Of a stretch of DNA of 16,045 nt, positions 1 through 6,116 are shown piece after piece. Each line of letters opens with the position of its first letter. Position 1 is the stretch's first letter. Both the position numbers and the translations under genes were made by a program. The notes under the pieces are model-generated. The model was not told where the DNA came from, made no database searches, and saw only the letters and a program-made list of their open reading frames with translations. The stretch is from positions 1-16,045 of the forward strand of contig JAOAFH010000052.1 of NCBI GenBank assembly GCA_026416355.1, in the 5' to 3' direction. Source of the DNA: Clostridiales bacterium. GTDB taxonomy: Bacteria; Bacillota; Clostridia; Clostridiales; Caloramatoraceae.

Positions 1-721
1 ATCCAATGCATTGGGAATTAATACCTATTGGCCATTTAAGATATCCATTCCATCTTGTATCTTAACAAAGTGCCATGGTAGAGGGACCAATACTGCCAAT
101 TTTTAAATAACAGCCAATATCTCCAGGCTTTTTTGCAAATATTTCTCTTTGGAAAAAGCTTCTTCTTTCGCAAAAATCGTGTATTGTATTTCCGTATAAA
201 TATAAAGGTCTGTTAAGTGGGTCAAGCTCAATTTCTCTGCCTTCTAAAAGATTAAGTAGAAGTGAAGCCATCCAGTTTCCAGATACAGGGCATCCAGGCA
301 TTTTAATTATTTTTTTAGAGACTATATCACTTAGTGGTTTTGATTCAGACTCATTTGGTGGTGCAGCTGTAATTCCTCCAAAACATGAACAAGTACCAGC
401 AGAAATTATATAACTAGCATTTTCAGAAGCCAATTTTACTGCTTCAAGTGCAGTTATATATCTGTTGTCATAATAACCAATGATGTTATATCTGCCGTTT
501 TCTCTAGTGGATATAGCACCTTCAACAACAAGAATATAGTTACCTTCTTGGATTGTTTTGAAAAATGACTCCATGGCTTTTGTACCAAATGGTAACATTT
601 CACTGTTGCTATATGTTATGTTTATCCTTTGTTTTAAAAATTCAAATGAGGGATTTTGGCTGTTTAAAAAAGAGATTATGTTACCAGAACAACCATTTGT
701 TTCAAGCCAAATAAGATTCAT
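1..721 (-). pseudogene. NiFe-hydrogenase small subunit, interrupted by in-frame TAA and cut by the window edge
   Basis: The small subunit carries the FeS clusters that pass electrons from the NiFe site of the large subunit. The frame starts with ATG at 721 behind AAAGGAG and lacks a Tat signal, so a cytoplasmic enzyme is implied. Visible ligands are C11 (GCSGN), C111 (GTCSCFGG), C144 (PGCP), H181 and C184 (IHDFCERR), C204 and C219. Two usual ligands differ: the second Cys of the N-terminal CxxC is Asn14, and the second Cys of the C-x5-C pair is Ser210 (LKIGSIGP). A TAA at 62-64 follows C219, yet the same frame continues open to base 1 and still reads like the family (TRWNG, WPIG, QCIG). I infer a nonsense mutation or a base-call error in an otherwise full-length gene. 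The large subunit would be expected beyond base 1. Family sure; pseudogene status less so, and a 219-residue truncated product (62-721) is the literal reading. Confidence 0.8.
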
Positions 722-840
722 ACTAACTACTCCTTTAAATTTTCAATCTATTAGAGTTTATGAAACAATAAATATAAATAGTATATTCATGAATACTAAA
801 TTTGTTATGAGAAAAAATAATCATAGGAAGGAGTGATACA

Positions 841-1341
841 ATGGATGCAATTTTTAAAAGAAGAAGTATAAGAAAATATGAAGATAGGGCGGTAGAAAAG
901 GAAAAAATAGATGAGCTTTTACATGCAGCTATGGCAGCACCATCTGCTGGTAATGAACAACCTTGGCATTACATAATATTAGATGACAGAAATATATTAA
1001 ATAATATTGCTTCAACTCATCCCCATGCAGCAATGCTTAAAGAAGCACCTGTTGCAATATTGGTTTGTGCAGACTTAACTAAGGAAAAGTATGAAGGATT
1101 TTGGGTACAGGATTTATCGGCATCAACACAAAATATATTACTAGAGGCAGTTAGTCTAGGACTTGGAACAGTATGGATTGGTGTATATCCAAATGAAACT
1201 AGAGTAAACGAAATAGTAAAGATGTTTTCACTTCCACAAAATATAATTCCATTTTCAATAGTTGCAGTTGGATATCCTGCAGAATTTAAAGATGAAGCAG
1301 ATAGATATGATGCATCAAGGGTTCACTATAACAAATGGTAA
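841..1341 (+). CDS. Nitroreductase family protein (FMN-dependent oxidoreductase)
   Basis: A 166-residue protein of the compact nitroreductase type, which binds FMN as a homodimer and reduces nitro compounds, quinones or flavins with NAD(P)H. Family features visible: N-terminal RRSIRKY (R7, R8, S9, R11) that contacts the FMN phosphate, the AAPSAGNEQPW segment at residues 32-42, and the C-terminal LGLGTVWIGVYP at 106-117 that closes over the flavin. Length matches the small clostridial members. The start is set by GAGTGAT at 831-837 with three bases before the ATG. It is divergent from the hydrogenase gene and followed directly by a strong terminator, so it is a single-gene unit. The true substrate cannot be told from sequence. 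Confidence 0.9.
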   Translation: MDAIFKRRSIRKYEDRAVEKEKIDELLHAAMAAPSAGNEQPWHYIILDDRNILNNIASTHPHAAMLKEAPVAILVCADLTKEKYEGFWVQDLSASTQNILLEAVSLGLGTVWIGVYPNETRVNEIVKMFSLPQNIIPFSIVAVGYPAEFKDEADRYDASRVHYNKW

Positions 1342-1348
1342 AAATTAT

Positions 1349-1399
1349 TTGCCATAGGGAGTGTGTTATTATTATAGCAAACTACCTATGGCAATTTTT
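1349..1399 (+). terminator. Rho-independent terminator of the nitroreductase gene
   Basis: Stem of ten exact pairs (1349-1358 with 1385-1394, TTGCCATAGG/CCTATGGCAA), extended by AGT/ACT across one mismatch, then TTTTTC. It starts eight bases after the stop codon. Confidence 0.9.
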
Positions 1400-1420
1400 C
1401 TTATATACATAAAATATTTG

Positions 1421-1449
1421 TTTACATTATTAAATTAAGATAATATAAT
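1421..1449 (+). promoter_or_regulatory. Vegetative promoter of the HesB-like selenoprotein gene
   Basis: TTTACA at 1421-1426, 17-base spacer, perfect TATAAT at 1444-1449. The start codon lies 44 bases after the -10 box, with GGAGGTG between. Confidence 0.8.
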
Positions 1450-1492
1450 ATAACATAGATACCTAATGTGGGTATAATATGGAGGTGTTAAA

Positions 1493-1795
1493 ATGGAAAT
1501 AAAGATTTCTCAAGCAGCAGCTGAGGAGCTAAAGAAAAAACTAGAGGGAAAAGGAGAAACAACTGGAGTCAGAGTTTACATTGCAGGTGTTGGCTGAGGT
1601 GGCCCAAGTTTTGGTTTAGCTCTGGATGAGCCTAAGAAAACAGATAATGTTTATGAGGTTGAAGGTGTAAAGGTACTATTTGATAAGGAAATGGCTAGAT
1701 ACACCAAAGGATTTTTAATAGATTATAGGAACTCCTTCTTTGGGAAGAGGTTTGTTGTAGAACAATTATATTCAAGAGGCGGTTGTTCATGTTAA
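1493..1795 (+). CDS. IscA/HesB-like selenoprotein (UGA-encoded selenocysteine at codon 35)
   Basis: The frame ATG 1493 to TAA 1795 encodes 100 residues if the TGA at 1595-1597 is read as selenocysteine. The protein is an A-type FeS carrier-like member: the three conserved thiol positions of IscA (35, 99, 101 in E. coli) appear as U35, C98 and C100, the last two in the terminal GGCSC. The context VGUGGPSFGLALDEP fits the family's first thiol loop, and the sequence after TGA stays homologous to the end (EVEGVKVLFDKEMA, GFLIDYRNSFFGKRF). The gene has its own promoter, a good GGAGGTG site and a terminator that overlaps the stop, so it is an intact expressed unit and not a relic. HesB-like selenoproteins are a recognised bacterial selenoprotein family. 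Role in FeS or selenium metabolism is unproven. Decoding requires SelA/B/C/D elsewhere in the genome. Confidence 0.88.
1598..1636 (+). promoter_or_regulatory. Candidate bacterial SECIS element inside the HesB-like gene
   Basis: Just after the TGA, GGTTTA (1613-1618) can pair with TGAGCC (1627-1632) using two G-U wobbles, leaving an eight-base loop (1619-1626) that begins with G. Three further pairs can form below one mismatch (1609-1611 with 1634-1636). The loop lies about 22 bases from the TGA, within the spacing known for bacterial SECIS hairpins, which carry a G in the first two loop positions. Hand folding only. Confidence 0.55.
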
Positions 1796-1828
1796 TGGGA
1801 TGTAAATTCACATCCCATTAATTTTTTT
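1792..1828 (+). terminator. Terminator overlapping the selenoprotein stop codon
   Basis: Twelve perfect pairs (1792-1803 with 1810-1821, TTAATGGGATGT/ACATCCCATTAA), six-base loop, then seven T. The left arm contains the TAA stop. Confidence 0.93.
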
Positions 1829-1829
1829 G

Positions 1830-1856
1830 TTGACTTATGACGATAATATATATAAT
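1830..1856 (+). promoter_or_regulatory. Probable promoter of the first RluA-family gene
   Basis: TTGACT at 1830-1835 and TATAAT at 1851-1856 with a short 15-base spacer; TTGTTG at 1827-1832 gives an 18-base alternative. It overlaps the tail of the preceding terminator. Confidence 0.6.
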
Positions 1857-1888
1857 ATTAAGTGTACCAATTTATACGAGGTGATGTT

Positions 1889-2851
1889 ATGAAGGAAATA
1901 GTAATAACCCAAAATGAAGCAGGACAAAGATTAGATAAATTTTTGAGAAAATATTTAAAGGAAATGTCATTAAGTGCAATTTATAAGTCAATTAGAAAAG
2001 GTCAAATTAAGGTTAATAATAAAAAGCAAAGTGAAAAGTACATATTGAATGAAGGGGATTTATTAAAGTTTTATTTTGAAATTGATGAACCAAAGAAAAA
2101 AGAAAATAAAGCATTTTTAGAAGTTGATTATGATTTAAAGGTCGCATATGAAGATGAAAATATATTAGTTGTAGAGAAAAGACCAGATATATTGGTTCAT
2201 CCTGATGAAGGAAATGAAATAACGTTAACAGATGCAGTTTGGGCTTATCTTTTTGATAAGGGAGAATATAATCCTGAGATTGAAAAGACTTTTGCACCAT
2301 CACCATGTAATAGACTAGATAGAAATACAGAAGGTTTAGTTATTTTTGCAAAAACATATGATGCGTTGAAACAAATGAATGAGGCTATAAGAGAAGGTGA
2401 AGTACAAAAGATATATACTGCACTTGTTAAGGGAAAAATAAAAGAAGGAGAATATATAGACTATATTTCTAAAAATCCTAATACCAACAAAGTAGTTGTT
2501 TCAAAAACAAAAATAAGGGATTCAAAGGAGATAATAACAAAAATTTTAGATGTAGATTCTGTTGGAATTGCTTCAGTTGTAGAAATAGATTTAGTTACAG
2601 GACGCAGCCATCAAATAAGGGCACATTTAGCTTATTTAGGCAACCCTATTGTTGGTGATCCAAAGTATGGAGACAGAAAACTAAACAGCTTCTATTTTAA
2701 TAAATATGGATTAAATCATCAATTACTAGTTGCAAATAAAATTATATTTAAAAACGTGGGTGGTAATTTGAGTTATCTTCAAGATAAAGTTGTATCAATG
2801 AATTTACCTCCATTATTTAAGAAAATAAAGAATGATTTATTTAAGTTCTAG
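1889..2851 (+). CDS. RluA-family 23S rRNA pseudouridine synthase (RluC/RluD-like)
   Basis: A 320-residue enzyme that isomerises uridine to pseudouridine in RNA, by homology in large-subunit rRNA. An S4 RNA-binding domain covers about residues 12-65 (GQRLDKFLRKYLKEMSLSAI, IKVNN), followed by the catalytic domain with NRLDRNTEGLVIFAK (D144 is the expected nucleophile) and GRSHQIRAHLAYLGNPIVGD at 238-257. The family's usual RLDxxTSGL reads NTEGL here, a mild variant. An upstream GTG at 1862 is in frame, but the ATG at 1889 has GAGGTGAT ending three bases before it, so I choose 1889. It is a single-gene unit with its own promoter and terminator. Which uridine it modifies is not visible. It is a paralogue of the gene at 4797, not a copy; the two are strongly diverged. 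Confidence 0.9.
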   Translation: MKEIVITQNEAGQRLDKFLRKYLKEMSLSAIYKSIRKGQIKVNNKKQSEKYILNEGDLLKFYFEIDEPKKKENKAFLEVDYDLKVAYEDENILVVEKRPDILVHPDEGNEITLTDAVWAYLFDKGEYNPEIEKTFAPSPCNRLDRNTEGLVIFAKTYDALKQMNEAIREGEVQKIYTALVKGKIKEGEYIDYISKNPNTNKVVVSKTKIRDSKEIITKILDVDSVGIASVVEIDLVTGRSHQIRAHLAYLGNPIVGDPKYGDRKLNSFYFNKYGLNHQLLVANKIIFKNVGGNLSYLQDKVVSMNLPPLFKKIKNDLFKF

Positions 2852-2870
2852 AAAATAAAGATATAAATAA

Positions 2871-2903
2871 AAATGGGACTGTTGTTTAACAGTTCCATTT
2901 TTT
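2871..2903 (+). terminator. Terminator after the first RluA-family gene
   Basis: Stem AATGGGACTGTT/AACAGTTCCATT (2872-2883 with 2888-2899, one G-U pair), four-base loop and a T run to 2903. Confidence 0.9.
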
Positions 2904-2917
2904 AAATATTTGCATGC

Positions 2918-2946
2918 TATACAATAAATATTTTATTTTATATAAT
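2918..2946 (+). promoter_or_regulatory. Possible promoter of the MNT-HEPN pair
   Basis: TATAAT at 2941-2946 with TATACA (four of six matches to TTGACA) 17 bases upstream at 2918-2923. The -10 is convincing and the -35 weak. Confidence 0.5.
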
Positions 2947-2981
2947 AATTAAAGTAGATAGAATAAATGGTGGGTGATTTG

Positions 2982-3293
2982 GTGAATACTTTTGGAATAA
3001 GTGAAAAATTATTAGAAGATATTATAAATATAATTTCAAATGAAAAGGATATTATAAAAGCCTCTATATTTGGCTCAAGAGCAAGAGGTGATTTTAGAAA
3101 AAATTCTGATATTGATATATGTATATATGGGGATTTAGATAGCATTAAATTTAATTTGTTAATAGATAAATTTAATGAACTTAATACTCCGCTTGATTTT
3201 GATATAATTAATTTTGAAAAAATAAAAAAAGATGAATTAAAAAATAATATTATAAAATATGGAGTGATTATATATGAGAGAAAGAATATATGA
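2982..3293 (+). CDS. MNT-type nucleotidyltransferase, MntA-like antitoxin candidate
   Basis: A 103-residue minimal nucleotidyltransferase. It carries the full GS-x10-DxD signature: G31-S32, then D43 and D45 in GSRARGDFRKNSDID, with D72 or D74 (PLDFDII) as the third metal-binding acid. Proteins of this class (HI0073-like, MntA) pair with a HEPN partner; in MntA-HepT systems the enzyme AMPylates and silences the HEPN ribonuclease. An ATG at 2967 is in frame but has no ribosome site; the GTG at 2982 follows GGGTGAT with the same three-base gap seen at neighbouring genes, so I prefer it. Its 3' end overlaps the HEPN gene by 20 bases, indicating translational coupling. The alternative is a non-toxic substrate-modifying pair of unknown target, as these families were first described. 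Confidence 0.83.
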   Translation: MNTFGISEKLLEDIINIISNEKDIIKASIFGSRARGDFRKNSDIDICIYGDLDSIKFNLLIDKFNELNTPLDFDIINFEKIKKDELKNNIIKYGVIIYERKNI

Positions 3294-3678
3294 GAAATTT
3301 AAGGATTATGAAAAAGCTGTTAATAGATTGCTTGAGGCATTAAGGATAGATGATATAAATGATGTTATTATTGATGGTATTATTCAAAGGTTTGAGTTTA
3401 CATTTGAATTGAGTTGGAAGTTGATGAAGGAATATATAGAACATGAAGGTATAGAAGTTAATAGCCCGAGAAGCACCATTAAAGAAGCTTATTCTATGGG
3501 GATTATAGAAGAGGGAGAGAAATGGATTAGTATGTTAACAGACAGAAATAAAACGTCTCATATTTATGATGAAGAGGATTCAAGACAAGTTTATATAAAT
3601 ATAAAGGATATATATATTTATGAATTTATTGATTTAATGGATAAATTTAAAAATAATTATTTAAATAACATAAATTAA
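3274..3678 (+). CDS. HEPN-domain protein, HepT-like toxin candidate (HI0074 family)
   Basis: A 134-residue, probably all-helical protein of the nucleotidyltransferase-substrate-binding (HI0074) type. The QRFEFTFELSWKLMKEYIE helix at 38-56 is typical of the family. Residues 91-98, RNKTSHIY, form an R-x4-H-x-Y motif: R91 and H96 match the ribonuclease residues of HEPN toxins, and Y98 matches the tyrosine that MntA AMPylates in the characterised HepT. The start ATG at 3274 has GGAGTGAT five bases upstream and lies inside the end of the nucleotidyltransferase gene. Order here is antitoxin first, as in HI0073/HI0074 and opposite to the Shewanella hepT-mntA pair. Toxicity is inferred from motifs only. 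Confidence 0.83.
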   Translation: MRERIYEKFKDYEKAVNRLLEALRIDDINDVIIDGIIQRFEFTFELSWKLMKEYIEHEGIEVNSPRSTIKEAYSMGIIEEGEKWISMLTDRNKTSHIYDEEDSRQVYINIKDIYIYEFIDLMDKFKNNYLNNIN

Positions 3679-3684
3679 TAAGAT

Positions 3685-3722
3685 AAAAAGCAGGCATTTA
3701 GATTTATATTGCCTGCTTTTTT
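3685..3722 (+). terminator. Terminator after the MNT-HEPN pair
   Basis: Stem AAAAAGCAGGCA/TGCCTGCTTTTT (3685-3696 with 3710-3721), 13-base loop, six T. The A/T-rich lower stem also offers a U tract in the other direction. Confidence 0.9.
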
Positions 3723-3757
3723 CATATAATTAAATATAATTATTTTAAGGTGATAGT

Positions 3758-4804
3758 ATGAGTAAAAAATTAGTTAGGATAGTATTTGTTTTGCTTATTA
3801 TATATATTTCGTATAATAACTATTTAAATTTGGCAGCAAGAATGGTCTTGACTAATAAAATAGATAAAATAAAAGAAAATCAGCTAAAGACAATTCAATA
3901 TCGTGTAGTTACTGAAAGCTTTAGTTTAAGTCAAGGTAAGTTTATAAAAAAGCAGGATATTTATTATATTTATCCATATAAGCTTAGAATTGATACTATT
4001 TCTGAAAATAAAACTGTAGAAATTTATAATGTGGAAAAGCATTACTACTATGATGATATTACAAATAAGGTAAGAGTAAAAGAAGCATTTCCACCTAAGG
4101 AACCATATGTTTTAGAAATTATGAAAAAGGTTTCGGATGTATTAAACAGCGGTAAGTATGAGTTTTTTGGTTATGAGGAAAGGGACAATTTAAAGATAGA
4201 AGTGTTGGGTATTAAAAACAAGATAGATGGTAACAGTTACATGCATAAGATATGGATAGCAGATATTAATGGAAAAATACTTCCTATAAGAGAGGAATAT
4301 TTTATAAATGGACAGGTTGTTGAAAAAAGTGAATATACATATGAAAAAATAAATCTAACAATCGACAATAATGTATTTGAACCATCAAGTTTATCTGCAA
4401 GCGAAATAATAGACGATGGATATTTGGCAAAACATATAGATACAATAGAAGAAGCTAAAAAATATTTGGATTTTACACCTAAATTACCAATAGATATTAT
4501 TCCTTCATATATATCAGTTACGCCTCCTAGTAAAAACCCATCTTTGACATTGGTATATATAAATAATAACAAAAGAATAATATTAAATGAATGGAGAGGT
4601 AAATTAGACTTTATTCCTAACGCTAAATTTGGTAATATAAATGCTGTCGAGATATTAGATGTTGATAAGGTAACTATAAAGTGGAATCAGGATGGTATAG
4701 TCTTTGAAATTCTATCAGACAAAGAAAATATCAATGAATTAATAAATTTAGCAGAGATGATTACAAAAGAAAAATATGTAAAAGAGGAGATGCAAAATGA
4801 ATAG
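3758..4804 (+). CDS. Membrane-anchored LolA-like protein with C-terminal DUF4367-type domain
   Basis: A 348-residue protein with an N-terminal hydrophobic helix (about residues 5-20, no lipobox Cys), so most of it should lie outside the membrane. Residues ~30-215 have the alternating strands of the LolA/LppX-like fold (QLKTIQYRVVTESF, YPYKLRIDTISENKTVEIYN, LPIREEYFINGQVVEKSEY), a fold that binds lipid or hydrophobic ligands. The C-terminal ~120 residues end in VTIKWNQDGIVFEILSDKENINELINLAEMI, which resembles DUF4367. This combination occurs in Firmicute envelope or sporulation proteins, so a signalling or lipid-sensing role is possible but unproven. The start is set by GGTGAT three bases before ATG 3758. 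It overlaps the following RluA-family gene by eight bases, so both are probably co-translated. Confidence 0.7.
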   Translation: MSKKLVRIVFVLLIIYISYNNYLNLAARMVLTNKIDKIKENQLKTIQYRVVTESFSLSQGKFIKKQDIYYIYPYKLRIDTISENKTVEIYNVEKHYYYDDITNKVRVKEAFPPKEPYVLEIMKKVSDVLNSGKYEFFGYEERDNLKIEVLGIKNKIDGNSYMHKIWIADINGKILPIREEYFINGQVVEKSEYTYEKINLTIDNNVFEPSSLSASEIIDDGYLAKHIDTIEEAKKYLDFTPKLPIDIIPSYISVTPPSKNPSLTLVYINNNKRIILNEWRGKLDFIPNAKFGNINAVEILDVDKVTIKWNQDGIVFEILSDKENINELINLAEMITKEKYVKEEMQNE

Positions 4805-5684
4805 ATTAATTTTTAAAACTACAAAAGAAAATGTAGGAGTAAAAATTTCAAACTATCTAAAATATGAAAAAAAACTATCTACAAGGCTTATTAGAAAGCT
4901 TTCAAGAAATGGTAAAATATTAGTTAATGGTAAAGCAGTAAAAATGGATTATTTAATTGAGTTAAATGATGAAATAGAAGTTTATATTGATACTCAGGAT
5001 ACACAGGATATTTTACCTGAGGATATACCAATATCAGTTGTATATGAGGATACAGATATACTTGTTGTAAATAAGCCGCCTTTTATGGTAGTCCATCCAA
5101 CTAAAGGACATCCAACAGGGACATTATCAAATGGAGTTATGAATTACTTTAAAAATACAAATCAAAATGCAATAGTTAGGCTTGTAAATAGGTTAGATAG
5201 AGATACATCAGGGCTAGTTATTATTGCTAAAAGTCAATTTGCTCATCAGCAAATGGCTATAAAAATGGAAAATAATGAGGTTGAAAAGTATTATATTGCA
5301 ATAGTAGAGGGTAAACTAGAAGGCAAAGGAACTATTGATTTACCAATAGATAGACCATCACCAGAATCTATTAAAAGGCAGGTTATGGAAGGTGGTCAAA
5401 GGGCAGTAACTCACTATGAAGTTTTAAAATCATCAAATTATATGAGTGTTATATTAATTAGATTAGAAACAGGAAAAACACATCAAATTAGAGTTCATTT
5501 TAGTCATATAGGACATCCACTTGTTGGAGATACTTTGTATGGTAAAGAAAGTGATTTGATAAACAGACAGGCATTGCATGCATATAAATTAAAGTTTAAA
5601 TCTATAAGAGATGATAAATCAATTGAAATTATAGCAGATATACCTGAAGATATACAAAGTTTGATAAATAATATCGAAAATTGA
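4797..5684 (+). CDS. Second RluA-family pseudouridine synthase (RluD-like)
   Basis: A 295-residue pseudouridine synthase. Residues ~13-65 form an S4-like RNA-binding region (ISNYLKYEKKLSTRLIRKLS, GKILVNGKAV), followed by VVYEDTDILVVNKPPFMVVHP, the catalytic NRLDRDTSGLVIIAK at 131-145 with D134, and KTHQIRVHFSHIGHPLVGD at 227-245. All motifs match the canonical family more closely than the paralogue at 1889. The ATG at 4797 lies inside the last codons of the upstream gene, with GAGGAG ending seven bases before it. I expect a 23S rRNA target; the exact site is not visible. There is no terminator with a clear U tract directly after it; the next plus-strand terminator belongs to the small RNA at 5743. 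Confidence 0.92.
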   Translation: MNRLIFKTTKENVGVKISNYLKYEKKLSTRLIRKLSRNGKILVNGKAVKMDYLIELNDEIEVYIDTQDTQDILPEDIPISVVYEDTDILVVNKPPFMVVHPTKGHPTGTLSNGVMNYFKNTNQNAIVRLVNRLDRDTSGLVIIAKSQFAHQQMAIKMENNEVEKYYIAIVEGKLEGKGTIDLPIDRPSPESIKRQVMEGGQRAVTHYEVLKSSNYMSVILIRLETGKTHQIRVHFSHIGHPLVGDTLYGKESDLINRQALHAYKLKFKSIRDDKSIEIIADIPEDIQSLINNIEN

Positions 5685-5707
5685 TGTATATTGTATATAT
5701 TTTTTTA

Positions 5708-5736
5708 TTGAATTAATACAAATTGTATAGTATAAT
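5708..5736 (+). promoter_or_regulatory. Promoter of the structured small RNA
   Basis: TTGAAT at 5708-5713, 17-base spacer, perfect TATAAT at 5731-5736. No open reading frame of any size follows, only the hairpin at 5750-5804. Confidence 0.8.
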
Positions 5737-5742
5737 TATAGT

Positions 5743-5815
5743 AGGGTAGGAAGAGCGAGATGCGCGTTGAGAAAAAGTGGCCGAGCCGCTTGCACTCGCT
5801 CTTCTTTTTATTTTT
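5743..5815 (+). ncRNA. Putative ~70-nt structured small RNA of unknown class
   Basis: A transcript starting about 5743 would be a nearly self-contained structure, much richer in GC than its surroundings. GAAGAGCGAG (5750-5759) pairs perfectly with CTCGCTCTTC (5795-5804); after a bulged A5760, TGC (5761-5763) pairs with GCA (5792-5794). Inside, AGTGGC and GCCGCT (5776-5781, 5785-5790) form an apical hairpin with a CGA loop, leaving an asymmetric single-stranded strip 5764-5775 (GCGTTGAGAAAA). The T-rich run 5805-5815 makes the outer stem a terminator. It does not match tmRNA, 6S, SRP RNA, RNase P or any riboswitch I can recall. It converges on the small-peptide gene, whose stop codon is at 5814-5816. 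Alternatively it is merely a decorated terminator, but a dedicated promoter argues against that. Confidence 0.6.
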
Positions 5816-5924
5816 ATTTAACTCTACTTCTATTTCTTATAAATGTTCCTAAATAAACAGTTAGAGGTATAGCTATAAGATGTAGAATAATCCAATAAGT
5901 CCAACCCATTCTTGGTACGTACAT
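5814..5924 (-). CDS. Small single-pass membrane peptide B (36 aa), paralogue of the next entry
   Basis: ATG 5924 with AAAGGAG upstream, stop TAA at 5816-5814. The 36-residue product has one hydrophobic stretch (about residues 10-26) and a basic tail (FIRNRSRVK). It shares the pattern GWxxWxxLHxIAIPLxxYxG with the peptide at 5939-6055, and a 17-base identical DNA stretch (5862-5878 and 5987-6003), so the two arose by tandem duplication. Only 14 bases separate the genes, so they should share one mRNA. Conserved Trp, His and Pro within the helix suggest selection on the protein. I do not recognise the family. Possible roles are a spore or envelope peptide, or a type I toxin-like peptide given the convergent sRNA. 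Confidence 0.72.
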   Translation of the reverse strand: MYVPRMGWTYWIILHLIAIPLTVYLGTFIRNRSRVK

Positions 5925-5938
5925 ATTAATTCTCCTTT

Positions 5939-6055
5939 CTATTCAATTCCTTTATTTCTTCTCATTGATGAGCCCCAATATAAAAGTAGAGGTATAGCTA
6001 TAATATGTAGTAATAGCCACCAACCCCAACCTATGTTTGGAGTTAAATTGGTCAT
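5939..6055 (-). CDS. Small single-pass membrane peptide A (38 aa)
   Basis: ATG 6055 behind a strong GGAGGTG, stop TAG at 5941-5939. The product is 38 residues: a short polar N-terminus, a Trp-rich entry (GWGWW), a hydrophobic helix LLLHIIAIPLLLYWG and a charged tail (MRRNKGIE). Charge distribution predicts the C-terminus in the cytoplasm. It is the first gene of a two-gene unit with the 36-residue paralogue; both keep LHxIAIPL exactly. A good ribosome site, tandem conserved copies and a candidate promoter make a real gene likely despite its size. No family recognised. Confidence 0.75.
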   Translation of the reverse strand: MTNLTPNIGWGWWLLLHIIAIPLLLYWGSSMRRNKGIE

Positions 6056-6086
6056 TGTAACACCTCCATTATCATTAATCTATTAG

Positions 6087-6115
6087 TATTTTTAACTAAA
6101 AATAAAAGTTTATGC
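6087..6115 (-). promoter_or_regulatory. Candidate forespore (sigma-F/G-like) promoter of the small-peptide operon
   Basis: Reading the minus strand, GCATA (6115-6111) is followed after 14 bases by GTTAAAAATA (6096-6087). This fits the Bacillus sigma-F pattern (GYATA ... GGNNANANTA) except one base. No good vegetative -35/-10 pair is seen here. The start codon lies 32 bases downstream. Confidence 0.4.
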
Positions 6116-6116
6116 A

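Noticed and set aside
62..64. Recoding of the hydrogenase TAA as selenocysteine or another amino acid
   Set aside because: Known recoding uses TGA or TAG; hydrogenase selenocysteine sits in the large subunit, and no hairpin is expected here.
558..836. 92-codon plus-strand frame between the hydrogenase and nitroreductase genes
   Set aside because: It is antisense to the hydrogenase gene and runs through the divergent promoter region, with no ribosome site or family resemblance.
1862..1888. Nine-codon N-terminal extension of the first RluA-family protein from GTG 1862
   Set aside because: It begins just after the -10 box without a ribosome site; ATG 1889 has GAGGTGAT at normal spacing.
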